Source: Caballeronia glebae (lineage in GTDB: Bacteria > Pseudomonadota > Gammaproteobacteria > Burkholderiales > Burkholderiaceae). Taken from it: DNA of 64,000 nt. The stretch is from assembly GCF_001545035.1 (NCBI RefSeq), contig NZ_FCOJ02000025.1, positions 36,593 through 100,592 on the forward strand. The letters are read 5' to 3'. Below the pieces are notes generated by a model. It ran no database searches, was not told the origin of the DNA, and was given only the letters and a program-made list of their open reading frames with translations. Numbering within the stretch: position 1 is the stretch's first letter; every line of letters starts with the position of its first letter. Made by a program: the position numbers and the translations under genes. Below, piece by piece: positions 25,226 to 35,165 of the stretch.

Positions 25226-25621
25226 ATGGCCGGACCTTCCGTGACCGCCAGCATCGGCAGCATCGACTATCAAGTCCGTCTCGAAGACGGCACGCATTCG
25301 TGGATCGCGGACGAACCTGCCAGCATCGGCGGCGGCGACACGGGACCGGAGCCCGCGTCGCTGCTGCTCGCGAGTCTCGGAGCGTGTACATCGATCACGC
25401 TGAAGATGTACGCGAAGCGCAAGGAATGGCCGCTGGAAGGCGTGCACGTCGAGTTGTCGATGAAGAGCACCGCCGAAGGCACGAACATCGACCGGCGTAT
25501 CACGCTCACGGGCGCGCTGTCCGGCGACCAGCGGGAACGGCTCTTGCAAATTGCCAATGCGTGCCCGATGCATAAGGTCCTGTCCGGCGCGATTCATATC
25601 GAGTCCGGTCTCGCGCAGTAA
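25226..25621 (+). CDS. OsmC-family peroxiredoxin-like protein
   Basis: A 131-residue protein of the OsmC/Ohr superfamily, which reduces organic hydroperoxides with two reactive cysteines. Cys54 (SLGACTSITLKMYA) and Cys113 (ANACPMHKVL) occupy the expected places, and the GPEPASLLLASLG segment precedes the first. It is closer to the YhfA/OsmC-like group than to Ohr. The ATG at 25226 has CAGGAG upstream. It is followed at once by the SRPBCC gene. Confidence 0.9.
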   Translation: MAGPSVTASIGSIDYQVRLEDGTHSWIADEPASIGGGDTGPEPASLLLASLGACTSITLKMYAKRKEWPLEGVHVELSMKSTAEGTNIDRRITLTGALSGDQRERLLQIANACPMHKVLSGAIHIESGLAQ

Positions 25622-25661
25622 TGCGTCGCAGGCACCACGAACGTCCAAGGAAAACGTCGTC

Positions 25662-26150
25662 TTGAATTTCGAACACCTCATCCAGATCAACGATCCGCTC
25701 AACCCGCTTCTCGACTCGCTGACGCGCGAGCAACTCTGGGAAGGCCTCGTCCTGCGCGCCGAGCAGCCGCAACTGTTCGTGCTGGGCCTGGATAGCTGCG
25801 ACATCCTCACGCGTGATGGCGACACGATGGAACGCGAGCTCCATTACGGCCAGGCGACCGTGCGGGATCGCGTGACGCTCACACCCGGCTCCAGCGTGCG
25901 CTACGACATCCTGCCGACCGCCGATTACGTCGGCGGCTCGCTCACGATGGCGATCGAGCAGCCCGATGCGCTCCAGCTCTTCCTGCGCTTCAGCTACAGC
26001 ACCACGCTGCCGGAAAACCAGAACCCCACGCCCGACGAGCGTCAGACGCAGGAGATCGTGAAGTCGGCGTATCGCGAATCCGACATCGACACTGTGCGGC
26101 TGATTCGCCAGTTCGTGCACGGCCGCAAGGACCAAAGTCCACTGCATTGA
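25662..26150 (+). CDS. SRPBCC / AtaL-like (DUF1857) protein
   Basis: A 162-residue protein of the helix-grip (START/Bet v1-like) fold, group DUF1857/AtaL-like. The N terminus FEHLIQINDPLNPLLDSLT and the middle DSLTREQLWEGLVLRAEQP are typical. Proteins of this fold bind hydrophobic ligands; no substrate is known. The start is a TTG at 25662 with AAGGAAAA upstream: the open frame further upstream overlaps osmC in a shadow frame and has no likeness. It is in a probable two-gene unit with the OsmC gene. Confidence 0.75.
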   Translation: MNFEHLIQINDPLNPLLDSLTREQLWEGLVLRAEQPQLFVLGLDSCDILTRDGDTMERELHYGQATVRDRVTLTPGSSVRYDILPTADYVGGSLTMAIEQPDALQLFLRFSYSTTLPENQNPTPDERQTQEIVKSAYRESDIDTVRLIRQFVHGRKDQSPLH

Positions 26151-26240
26151 GCGTTTCCCGAATGCGGCAGCGAATGCCTCGCCGCCGCATCGAGATTGGC
26201 TATCAGAAGTTGTGCTTCAATCGGAAAGTCTAGTTGCAAA

Positions 26241-26255
26241 TAGGAATAGTTATCA
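26241..26255 (+). promoter_or_regulatory. Fur-box-like site before hemP
   Basis: TAGGAATAGTTATCA matches the 7-1-7 Fur consensus at 10 of 14 positions, within an AT-rich stretch that also contains likely promoter elements (TTTACTATAGAC). It lies about 45 bases before the hemP start. Confidence 0.55.
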
Positions 26256-26298
26256 TTTACTATAGACCCATCGAATCAACGAACACACACTTTCTGAC

Positions 26299-26547
26299 AT
26301 GACCGACACGCCGCGATCCTCCACGCTCAGGCTGCGCCGCCCGGCTGTCCGCGACGCCGCGATCACCCGCCCGAAGGCGACCACGGTCACCACGGTCCAT
26401 GTCGCTCACGCCGGGGACGGCACCGGCGAGCGGTCGCTGAAAAGCGACGCGCTGCTGCAGGGACGCAGTCACGTGAGCATCGTGCATAACGGGGAGACGT
26501 ATCAGTTACGCGCAACGCGTCTAGGCAAGCTGATCCTGACGAAGTAA
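26299..26547 (+). CDS. hemP: Hemin uptake protein HemP/HmuP
   Basis: An 82-residue protein whose C-terminal 40 residues are the HemP domain, with the signature GRSHVSIVHNGETYQLRATRLGKLILTK (about 55-82). In relatives HmuP acts with Fur and heme as an activator of heme-receptor genes. The first 40 residues are basic and poorly conserved. Usually a TonB-dependent heme receptor and hmuSTUV follow; here no receptor gene follows, and the next gene is on the other strand. A Fur-like site precedes it. Confidence 0.9.
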   Translation: MTDTPRSSTLRLRRPAVRDAAITRPKATTVTTVHVAHAGDGTGERSLKSDALLQGRSHVSIVHNGETYQLRATRLGKLILTK

Positions 26548-26834
26548 GCAGCAACGAACGGCAAGAACAGCAGTACGTACCGGGTATTGTGGGGACCACC
26601 TCGCCAAGAGGTGTTTGGCCTTAGCCAGCGAGGACGACTTGCACGCGAGAATTTAGACCCCTTCGTGCAAACACCAGCCAGTCGTCGATAGCAAGCGAAG
26701 CCGCTTTTTTTGGTTCCCGCGCTTTTGCGATGCGCTCAATGACCGAGCCACGCAATGATGATCGAACGAACGGCACGCGCTTCATCACGAAGGCGTGCCG
26801 TTTTTGTTTTGCGGTACCGAACGGCGATAAGCCG
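26548..26834. other. Intergenic region with hairpins
   Basis: Nearly 290 bases between hemP and the GlcG-like gene. It contains the hairpins CACCTC-GCCAA-GAGGTG (about 26598-26614) and TTGCACG/CGTGCAA (about 26638-26669), and the terminator listed separately. No gene is recognised. Confidence 0.4.
26779..26817 (+). terminator. Possible terminator after hemP
   Basis: Arms AACGGCACGC/GCGTGCCGTT around a 14-base loop, followed on the plus strand by TTTGTTTT. It would stop transcripts reading from hemP towards the convergent gene. Confidence 0.6.
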
Positions 26835-27248
26835 TCAGACGTTCTCGATGCCCAGCGCCGCGATGCCCGCCTTCGCGATCTGCGCATCCTGATCCGACTT
26901 CACGCCCGACACGCCCACCGCGCCCACGATGTCCGCGCCCACGAAGATCGGCACGCCGCCTTCGAGCATCGCGGTCATCGGCGCGCTGAGAAAGGCCGTG
27001 CGGCCCTGCTTGATGGTGTCTTCGTAGACTTTGGTTTCGCGGCGGCCGAGCACGGCCGTGCGCGCCTTGCCCGTGGCCATTTCCACGGTGCTCGCGCCGG
27101 CGCCGTCGAGACGATGCAGATTCAGCAGATGTCCGCCATCGTCGACGATCGCAATCGTCACGTTCCAGTTGTGTTCTCTCGCGTGCGCCTCGGCGGCCGC
27201 GGCCATCGCCTTGACGTCTTCGTCGGTCAGTACAGGTTTGGTTCTCAC
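26835..27248 (-). CDS. HbpS/GlcG-family heme-binding-like protein
   Basis: A 137-residue protein of the GlcG/HbpS (DUF336) family; HbpS of Streptomyces binds and degrades heme and senses redox stress. Conserved stretches seen are VTIAIVDDGGHLL, MATGKARTAV and PIFVGADIVGAVGVSG. No signal peptide is present, so it is likely cytoplasmic. The start is a GTG at 27248 (MRTKPVLTDEDVK). It follows ftrD on the same strand with a gap of 38 bases, so it may end the ftr operon. Confidence 0.82.
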   Translation of the reverse strand: MRTKPVLTDEDVKAMAAAAEAHAREHNWNVTIAIVDDGGHLLNLHRLDGAGASTVEMATGKARTAVLGRRETKVYEDTIKQGRTAFLSAPMTAMLEGGVPIFVGADIVGAVGVSGVKSDQDAQIAKAGIAALGIENV

Positions 27249-27286
27249 TTCTCGCTCTCGTTGCCGCGCGTGACGGCGTGGACGGT

Positions 27287-28690
27287 TTATCGGCTGAAGC
27301 CCCAGAACATCAGGTACCACGCGCTGTCCGCAACGGCCAGCGCCGAGACAAACCATACCATCGCGAGCAGACGGGAACCAAGCGCCGATGCATGGCGGCT
27401 CGTCACGCGCCACGCAAGCCACGCGCTCCACAGATTCGCGGCCGCGAGCAGACCGAGCCGCAGACCCGGCACCCACCACAGCGGCAAATGCTCGGCGCGC
27501 AACAGCGACACCGTCGTCGCGGAAAGGCCCAGGAACACGCCGACGCCCGCGACCGGAATCAGCGCGAGCGTCAGATGATGCAGGCGCGTAGCGTTCGACT
27601 TGCCGAGCATGCGCGAGGCGCACGCGAGGAGCGCGAGCAGCACCGTGCCGTACACGAGCCCCGTCGCGACGATATAGCCGATGACCATCGTCCCGTCGAG
27701 CCACGAGAAGACGTCGTTCTGTTCAGGGTAATGCGTGAACAGGAACCACGGCGCGTTGGTATCGAGCGGCCAGAGGATGTTGTGATCGATCAGCCAGGCG
27801 GCGAGAAATTGCTTCAGATCGACGAACCACGTGCTCACGGTCCAGTGGAACGCGCCGATCGCGATGCCGAGCAGACCGTACAGAATGAGCGCGGTGTCCC
27901 ACGGGTTCGCGGCCTTGTGGCCGAGCGTCACGACTTCCTCGGACGGCGAGCGCCACGTGAGCGAAATCGCATCGCGATGGCCGCTGCATCGGCCGCACAT
28001 GTGGCAGTCGGCGGCGCCTTTCATATTGCGCAGCGGAACGAGCGGCGCGCAGTTGATCGGAATTACGCGATGACCATGCTCGCCCTCTTTGTACGAGCGG
28101 CGCCACGCGTCTTCGCTCACCTTGTAGTGAAACGGCGCGAGCCGCGCGAGCAGCGAGAACACGCCGTTGACCGGACACAGATACTTGCACCACACGCGCT
28201 TCTCGCGCCCATACAGCACGCCGATGATCATCGCGCCGACGGTCGAACCGCCGAGCACGAGCAGCACCGCTTTCGGATACTGATAGACGCTGACCATCTG
28301 CCCGTAGATCGTCGTGAGGCCGAACGCGACGAACGGCCAGCCGCCCCAGCGCATCCAGCGCGGAATCGCCCAGCCGCGGCCGAACTTGCTCGCGAACTCC
28401 GACAGCGCGCCTTCGGGACACAGCACGCCGCACCAGACGCGGCCGAGCATGACCATCGACAGCAGCACGAACGGCCACCAGATGCCCCAGAACACGAATT
28501 GCGCCGCGAGCGTGAGATTGCTCCACAAATGCGCGGAGCCGTCCGGAAGCGGCGTCACGGCGGGAACGATGATCAGAAATGCGTACACGGCAACGACGAC
28601 CCACTGAATCATGCGGATCGTGCTGCCGTGGCGTTGCATCCATTGGCCGGCTTGTTGAAGCCGGCCCGGTCTAGGCATTACGGAACTCAT
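27287..28690 (-). CDS. ftrD: FtrD-type polyferredoxin of ferrous iron importer
   Basis: A 467-residue inner-membrane iron-sulfur protein, the last part of an FtrABCD-type system. Two CxxxCP motifs (WCGVLCPEG at Cys87/Cys91 and WCKYLCPVN) and a CHMCGRCSG cluster motif are seen among about ten hydrophobic helices. In related systems it probably passes electrons needed for iron transfer to the permease. The start overlaps the ftrC stop (ATGA). The hydrophobic C-terminal 180 residues have no cysteine cluster. Confidence 0.88.
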   Translation of the reverse strand: MSSVMPRPGRLQQAGQWMQRHGSTIRMIQWVVVAVYAFLIIVPAVTPLPDGSAHLWSNLTLAAQFVFWGIWWPFVLLSMVMLGRVWCGVLCPEGALSEFASKFGRGWAIPRWMRWGGWPFVAFGLTTIYGQMVSVYQYPKAVLLVLGGSTVGAMIIGVLYGREKRVWCKYLCPVNGVFSLLARLAPFHYKVSEDAWRRSYKEGEHGHRVIPINCAPLVPLRNMKGAADCHMCGRCSGHRDAISLTWRSPSEEVVTLGHKAANPWDTALILYGLLGIAIGAFHWTVSTWFVDLKQFLAAWLIDHNILWPLDTNAPWFLFTHYPEQNDVFSWLDGTMVIGYIVATGLVYGTVLLALLACASRMLGKSNATRLHHLTLALIPVAGVGVFLGLSATTVSLLRAEHLPLWWVPGLRLGLLAAANLWSAWLAWRVTSRHASALGSRLLAMVWFVSALAVADSAWYLMFWGFSR

Positions 28691-29538
28691 GCTGGACGGC
28701 TTGCCGCCTTTTGTTTTTGCGCCATCCGGTGATTCGAACGACGCAGCAGAAGATAGATGACGACCCAATACACCGCATACGCGACGAGATTCATGCCCGC
28801 CGGATGCGCGCGATAGCCGGTGAGTGTAGCAACGAGCGATCCGAAGGTGCTCGAATCGTCGAGCAGCCACGACGTGTTCCACACCTGATTGACGATGGCC
28901 GGCAGCACTTCCATGTCGATCAGCTTGTCGACGCCCGACTCGAACAGACCGGCCGCGAGGAACAACAGCATGATTTCGGTGACGCGGAAGAACGAGCGCC
29001 ACGAGAAGATCTTCCCGCCGAGTTGCAGGATATAGAACGTGAGCAGCGCGAGACCGAAGCCGAGAATGATCGCGATGTATTGCGACACGTCGACGTGCCC
29101 CGACTGCCCGAAGCCGACGCCATACAGGAACACGGCCGTCTCGCTGCCTTCACGCGCGATCGCCAGCGCGACGAGCAGCGCGATGCCCCACCAGTGCCCG
29201 TCCTGCGTGTTCTTTTGCAGCGAAGATTCCATGTCGCGCTTGAGCGTGCGGCCGTGGCGCTTCATCCACAGGACCATCTGCACGATCAACACGCACGCGA
29301 CCAGCACCATCGCGGTCTGGAAGTAATCCTGCGCATCGCCCGACAGCACTTCCGTGAAGCCGATCAGCGCGGCGCCCAGCGCCACCGCGGCGAGCAGCCC
29401 GATGACGACACCGGCCCACAAATAAGGCAGGCCCCGGCGCGCCTGATGGTCGCCGTTCTTCAGCCACGCGTAGAGAATGCCGACGACGAGCAACGCCTCG
29501 ACGCTCTCCCGCCACACGATGAAAAGTACCTGCCCCAT
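28687..29538 (-). CDS. ftrC: FTR1-family high-affinity iron permease
   Basis: A 283-residue inner-membrane permease of the FTR1 family. Two RExxE iron-binding motifs are present: Arg10-Glu11-x-x-Glu14 (WRESVEALL) and Arg129-Glu130-x-x-Glu133 (AREGSETAVFL). About seven hydrophobic helices are seen. The ATG at 29538 has GGAGG upstream and puts the first motif in helix 1; the nine extra codons upstream are unlikely. It works with FtrA, FtrB and FtrD to bring in ferrous iron after periplasmic oxidation. Confidence 0.93.
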   Translation of the reverse strand: MGQVLFIVWRESVEALLVVGILYAWLKNGDHQARRGLPYLWAGVVIGLLAAVALGAALIGFTEVLSGDAQDYFQTAMVLVACVLIVQMVLWMKRHGRTLKRDMESSLQKNTQDGHWWGIALLVALAIAREGSETAVFLYGVGFGQSGHVDVSQYIAIILGFGLALLTFYILQLGGKIFSWRSFFRVTEIMLLFLAAGLFESGVDKLIDMEVLPAIVNQVWNTSWLLDDSSTFGSLVATLTGYRAHPAGMNLVAYAVYWVVIYLLLRRSNHRMAQKQKAASRPA

Positions 29539-29607
29539 ACCCAACCTCCAGCAATTCCACTTCAACCGTCCGCGCGCGGCGTGAAACCGTCGCGCGCGGC
29601 ACGTCCG

Positions 29608-29949
29608 TTACTTCGCGACGATCACGCCTTGCGCGCTCTGATGAAAGTCGTCGAAGAACTTGTATTCACCCGGGTCCAGCGGTGCGATCACCACGAACGA
29701 ATCCGCGCCCGGCGCAAGCACTTTTTCCTTGCGCAACTGCACGCTTTCGAACTCGGCGGCGCCCTTGCCGATGTTGTGCACTTCGATCTTGATGCGCTGC
29801 CCCGCCGGCACCTCGATGCGCGCCGGGTTGAGCTTGCCGTCGTTCATTTCGAGCTTGAACGTCGGCAGGTCGGCGGCGCGCGCCATGTCGATCCCGGCAA
29901 AGGCGAACGCGGACATCGCGAGCGCGGCCACCTGGCTTTTCAGTTTCAT
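29608..29949 (-). CDS. ftrB: Cupredoxin-like periplasmic protein FtrB
   Basis: A 113-residue periplasmic protein with a signal peptide (cut after ARA, near residue 25) and a cupredoxin-like domain. The pattern KIEVHNIGKGAAEFES and the late GEYKFFDDFH stretch correspond to the copper-site region of this branch. In the Bordetella/Brucella-type system this subunit is thought to act as the copper oxidase that hands Fe(III) to the permease. It lies between ftrA and ftrC on one strand. Confidence 0.88.
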   Translation of the reverse strand: MKLKSQVAALAMSAFAFAGIDMARAADLPTFKLEMNDGKLNPARIEVPAGQRIKIEVHNIGKGAAEFESVQLRKEKVLAPGADSFVVIAPLDPGEYKFFDDFHQSAQGVIVAK

Positions 29950-30004
29950 GCGTACATCCTGAGAATTAACACGCCCGGTCCGGGATGCCGGGCGTCGCGG
30001 ACGG

Positions 30005-30550
30005 TCAGTAGCCGCCCTTCTTGCCGATGCCCGCGAACGGGAAGTCGTATTCGATCGTGAACGGCTTGAACCACGGGCCCACGCCCGTTTCCTTGTCGGT
30101 GTGACGGCCGAACGCCATGTGACCTTCCTGCGAAGGCGCCGAGATATGCAGCTTCAGGTGATACTTGCCCGGCCCGAAGAGCTTGACGTTGTCGCCGTAG
30201 TGCGGGCCGTCGCTCGCGACCATCGGCATCAGGTCGCCCTTGATCGTCTGCGTCGTACCGGTCTTCGTGAGTTCATAGGTGACTTGCAGGTACGGCATCC
30301 AGTCGCCTTCGGCGAAACCGTTCGGGTTGTTCTTGACCGCGTGGATGTCCGCCTCCAGGTGGATATCCGAATCCGACGCCTTGCGCATCATGCCTTCCGG
30401 CGACATCGTGATCGGCTGAAGGTACACCGCGCCCGTTTCCATGCCGGCCTCGATGTGCTGCTTGCCGATCGGATATTCGGCTGCGGACGCCGCCATCATC
30501 GCCGTGAGACCCGCAGCGGCGACGAGGCCGCGCATCAACGTTGAACCCAT
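30005..30550 (-). CDS. ftrA: P19-type periplasmic iron-binding protein FtrA
   Basis: A 181-residue periplasmic protein of the P19 family, with a signal peptide cut near residue 23 (AASAAEYPIGKQ). Metal-site features of the family are present: EAGMETGAVYLQP, the Met-rich MSPEGMMRK, SDIHLEADIHA and LKLHISAP. The protein binds iron together with copper and is the first gene of the ftr operon. The ribosome-binding site AAGGAG is clear. Confidence 0.92.
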   Translation of the reverse strand: MGSTLMRGLVAAAGLTAMMAASAAEYPIGKQHIEAGMETGAVYLQPITMSPEGMMRKASDSDIHLEADIHAVKNNPNGFAEGDWMPYLQVTYELTKTGTTQTIKGDLMPMVASDGPHYGDNVKLFGPGKYHLKLHISAPSQEGHMAFGRHTDKETGVGPWFKPFTIEYDFPFAGIGKKGGY

Positions 30551-30853
30551 AGAAACTCCTTGTTGTTATCGATCGGCGCGCGTGCCACGCGAGCCTTGTC
30601 ACCGGAAGACCGGACCGGCACTTCAGACGCCCGGAATAGAAAGCGCCGGCCAGTTAAAACCTTCATTCGCAACGGTCCGCCAGCGCGTTCTTCAGAGCCG
30701 GCGAAGCACAACTCTGTGAACGTTAATACGAACCATTCTCAATGTTCGTCAGTTTAGCATCGTTCGACACCTGGAACAATTTGGGCGAGCTTACAGACCT
30801 AGACGCAGTAAGGCTTTTCGCTGGATCGGGCGATGCCGGCAGGCAATAAAAAA
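30551..30853. other. Promoter region of ftrA
   Basis: About 300 bases upstream of ftrA and downstream of uvrB (transcribed the same way). It contains the ftr promoter, the weak Fur-like site listed separately and the uvrB terminator at its right end. No gene is recognised. Confidence 0.5.
30727..30741 (-). promoter_or_regulatory. Weak Fur-box-like site before ftrA
   Basis: On the minus strand TGAGAATGGTTCGTA matches the 7-1-7 Fur consensus at 9 of 14 positions. The left half (TGAGAAT) is the form common in beta-proteobacterial Fur sites. It lies about 180 bases before ftrA; the distance and weak right half limit confidence. Confidence 0.4.
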
Positions 30854-30881
30854 GCGCGGCGAACCGTCCGATTCGCCGCGC
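30847..30881 (-). terminator. Rho-independent terminator after uvrB
   Basis: Ten-pair stem GCGCGGCGAA/TTCGCCGCGC (30854-30881) with an eight-base loop, followed on the minus strand by TTTTTTATT. It lies about 40 bases past the uvrB stop. Confidence 0.9.
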
Positions 30882-30917
30882 CCTTCAATTCAAGCCTCGG
30901 AATTCATTCCAAAAAGC

Positions 30918-33014
<2,097 letters not shown>

Positions 33015-33386
33015 GTGAAATCGAGAGAGTCAACGCCTGGGGCAATCGATCATTCTAGCGTTGTACGCAATGCGCGCGCTCGCCCCGACGTGACCGGAAT
33101 GTGAAAGCGTAGTCTTCGTCAGATTGGGCGTGGATCGCCAAAATCAAGCGAACTCAGTCGCGCCCTTTTTTATCGCCCATTTTCGGCGTTTATGTTGAAA
33201 TAAGGGCCAAAAAGCACGCGCATTCGCACCATATTCGCCCGAAAAGCCTCGCCGGATTCGTTACAATGTGCGGCCAGGCTCAAGGGTTCAAAGCCGTTTT
33301 TCGCCTCGCGAGCCGCGCGATGTTTTCCAGGCGTCCGCATCATCCCTTGCATCCGCCGCACGTCTTTCCTTCACTGCCGATAGATC
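33015..33386. other. Divergent promoter region of uvrB and the aminotransferase
   Basis: About 370 bases without a gene. A GTTACAAT sequence (33260-33267) is a good -10 for the rightward gene. It holds an AT-rich segment (33165-33215). No repeat or RNA gene was recognised. Confidence 0.45.
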
Positions 33387-34586
33387 ATGTCTCTTTTCTC
33401 TGCCGTCGAACTCGCTCCCCGCGACCCGATCCTGGGCCTCAACGAAGCCTTCAACGCCGATACGCGCACGACCAAAGTCAATCTTGGCGTCGGCGTGTAC
33501 ACGAATGAAGAAGGCAAGATTCCGCTGCTGCGCGCCGTGCGCGAAGCCGAAAAAGCACGCGTCGATGCCGCGCTGCCGCGTGGTTATCTGCCGATCGACG
33601 GCATCGCCGCCTATGACGCCGCCGTGCAAAAGCTGCTGCTCGGCGACGACTCGCCGCTGATCGCCGCGGGCCGCGTCGTGACGGCGCAGGCGCTCGGCGG
33701 CACGGGCGCGCTCAAGATCGGCGCCGACTTCCTGAAGCGTCTGAATCCGAACGCGATCGTCGCGATCAGCGATCCGAGCTGGGAAAACCACCGCGCGCTC
33801 TTCGAAGGCGCCGGTTTCGAGGTCGTCAACTATCCGTACTACGAAGCCGCGACGCACGGCGTGAACTTCGATGCCATGCTCGCCGCGCTGAACAGCTACG
33901 CGGCCGGCACCGTCGTCGTGCTGCACGCGTGCTGCCACAACCCGACGGGCGTCGATCTGTCGGACGATCAGTGGAAGCAGATCGTCGAAGTCGTGAAAGC
34001 GCGCGATCTCGTGCCGTTCCTCGACATGGCGTATCAGGGCTTCGCGGAAAACATCGCCGCGGACTCCGCCGCCGTGCGTCTGTTCGCGGCGTCGGAACTG
34101 AACGTGTTCGTGTCGTCGTCGTTCTCGAAGTCGTTCTCGCTGTACGGCGAGCGCGTCGGCGCGCTGTCGATCATCACGACGGGCAAGGAAGAGTCCGCGC
34201 GCGTGCTGTCGCAACTGAAGCGCGTGATCCGCACCAACTACTCGAACCCGCCGACGCACGGCGGTTCGATCGTCGCGGCCGTGCTGGCGTCGCCGGAACT
34301 GCGCGCGACCTGGGAGCAGGAACTGGGCGAAATGCGCGACCGCATCCGCGCGATGCGCATTGGCCTCGTCGAGCGTCTGAAGGCGAGCGGCGTCGATCGC
34401 GACTTCTCGTTCGTCAGCAAGCAGCGCGGCATGTTCTCGTACTCGGGCCTGACGGCGGCGCAAGTCGATCGTCTGCGTGAAGAATTCGGCATTTACGCCG
34501 TGAGCACGGGCCGCATCTGCGTGGCCGCGCTGAACACGCGCAACCTCGATGCCGTCGCGACCGCTGTCGCAGCCGTGCTGAAGTGA
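33387..34586 (+). CDS. tyrB: Aromatic-amino-acid/aspartate aminotransferase
   Basis: A 399-residue PLP enzyme of class I aminotransferases (AspC/TyrB group), which exchanges amino groups between aspartate or aromatic amino acids and 2-oxoglutarate. The PLP lysine is near residue 248 in SSSFSKSFSLYGERVG, the HACCHNPTGVDL loop is present, and a late Arg in STGRICVAALN fits the substrate carboxylate. Family members differ in preference; the symbol is a best guess. A strong terminator follows. Confidence 0.9.
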   Translation: MSLFSAVELAPRDPILGLNEAFNADTRTTKVNLGVGVYTNEEGKIPLLRAVREAEKARVDAALPRGYLPIDGIAAYDAAVQKLLLGDDSPLIAAGRVVTAQALGGTGALKIGADFLKRLNPNAIVAISDPSWENHRALFEGAGFEVVNYPYYEAATHGVNFDAMLAALNSYAAGTVVVLHACCHNPTGVDLSDDQWKQIVEVVKARDLVPFLDMAYQGFAENIAADSAAVRLFAASELNVFVSSSFSKSFSLYGERVGALSIITTGKEESARVLSQLKRVIRTNYSNPPTHGGSIVAAVLASPELRATWEQELGEMRDRIRAMRIGLVERLKASGVDRDFSFVSKQRGMFSYSGLTAAQVDRLREEFGIYAVSTGRICVAALNTRNLDAVATAVAAVLK

Positions 34587-34617
34587 GCTTCTTATAAGGC
34601 GCTTCGGCGGCTTATAA

Positions 34618-34653
34618 ATGAAATTGGCGCCCTCTGCGGGCGCCAATTTTTTG
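34618..34653 (+). terminator. Rho-independent terminator after the aminotransferase
   Basis: Stem AAATTGGCGCCC/GGGCGCCAATTT with a five-base loop (TCTGC) and a run of T. Confidence 0.92.
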
Positions 34654-34673
34654 TGCGCGTCGAAAGCAGCAAT

Positions 34674-34892
34674 TCAGAGCGTCTTTTGCGCCGAGACGGC
34701 AGCGGGCGCCGCTTCTTCGTCCTCGACGAAGCCGAGCGAAATCGCGCGCGCCAGTTCGGCGCTCACGCCCGCCACGCTGGTTTCTTCATGGCGCTTGGCC
34801 GCGCCGGTGCCTTCGCTCACGTGCATGCAAAACGCCAGCGCGATCGGAAGCAGAATGGCCACGGGCCAGTAGGTCGATATTGTCTTTTTCAT
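34674..34892 (-). CDS. Small membrane-anchored or exported hypothetical protein
   Basis: A 72-residue protein with one N-terminal hydrophobic segment (TYWPVAILLPIALAFCMHV), followed by an acidic, Ala-rich tail (SVAGVSAELARAISLGFVED). It is probably periplasmic with an uncleaved anchor. The ATG at 34892 has an AAAGGCAG sequence upstream. Function and family are unknown. Confidence 0.6.
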   Translation of the reverse strand: MKKTISTYWPVAILLPIALAFCMHVSEGTGAAKRHEETSVAGVSAELARAISLGFVEDEEAAPAAVSAQKTL

Positions 34893-35059
34893 GGGACTGC
34901 CTTTAGTCGATATGTCACAGCGGGTAACGCAAAAAAAGAACCCACTGATGGACACTTCGAATATTACGGACTCGTCCCAATCTTAAAAAGTCGTTGAAAA
35001 GCAAAAGTTTGTTGCACTCGCGACAACAAGCCTTTTGACGAGCCCTGCGGCACGCTCGC

Positions 35060-35089
35060 GCCTTTATGACAGCTTGCCGTCATAAAGGC
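35060..35089. repeat. Perfect 11-bp inverted repeat
   Basis: GCCTTTATGAC (35060-35070) and GTCATAAAGGC (35079-35089) form a perfect stem with an eight-base loop. There is no T run on either side, so it is not an ordinary terminator. It lies about 75 bases before the Gly/Pro-rich lipoprotein gene and could be an operator or an RNA structure. Confidence 0.6.
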
Positions 35090-35165
35090 TTACAAAGTTG
35101 TTGGCGACATCCACCCGCCGATGATGTCTGATTGACTAATGGTTCCACAGGTTCTTCCAAAGATC

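Noticed and set aside
26621..26887. Possible 88-residue minus-strand protein between hemP and the HbpS-like gene
   Set aside because: Overlaps the 3' end of the HbpS-like gene and a terminator; basic composition without a family.
27278..28732. Open frame of 484 codons opposite ftrD
   Set aside because: Antisense shadow; no likeness to any protein, while ftrD has all cysteine motifs in the other strand.
33015..33100. LexA (SOS) box before uvrB
   Set aside because: No CTGT-N8-ACAG type sequence was found in the leader by eye.
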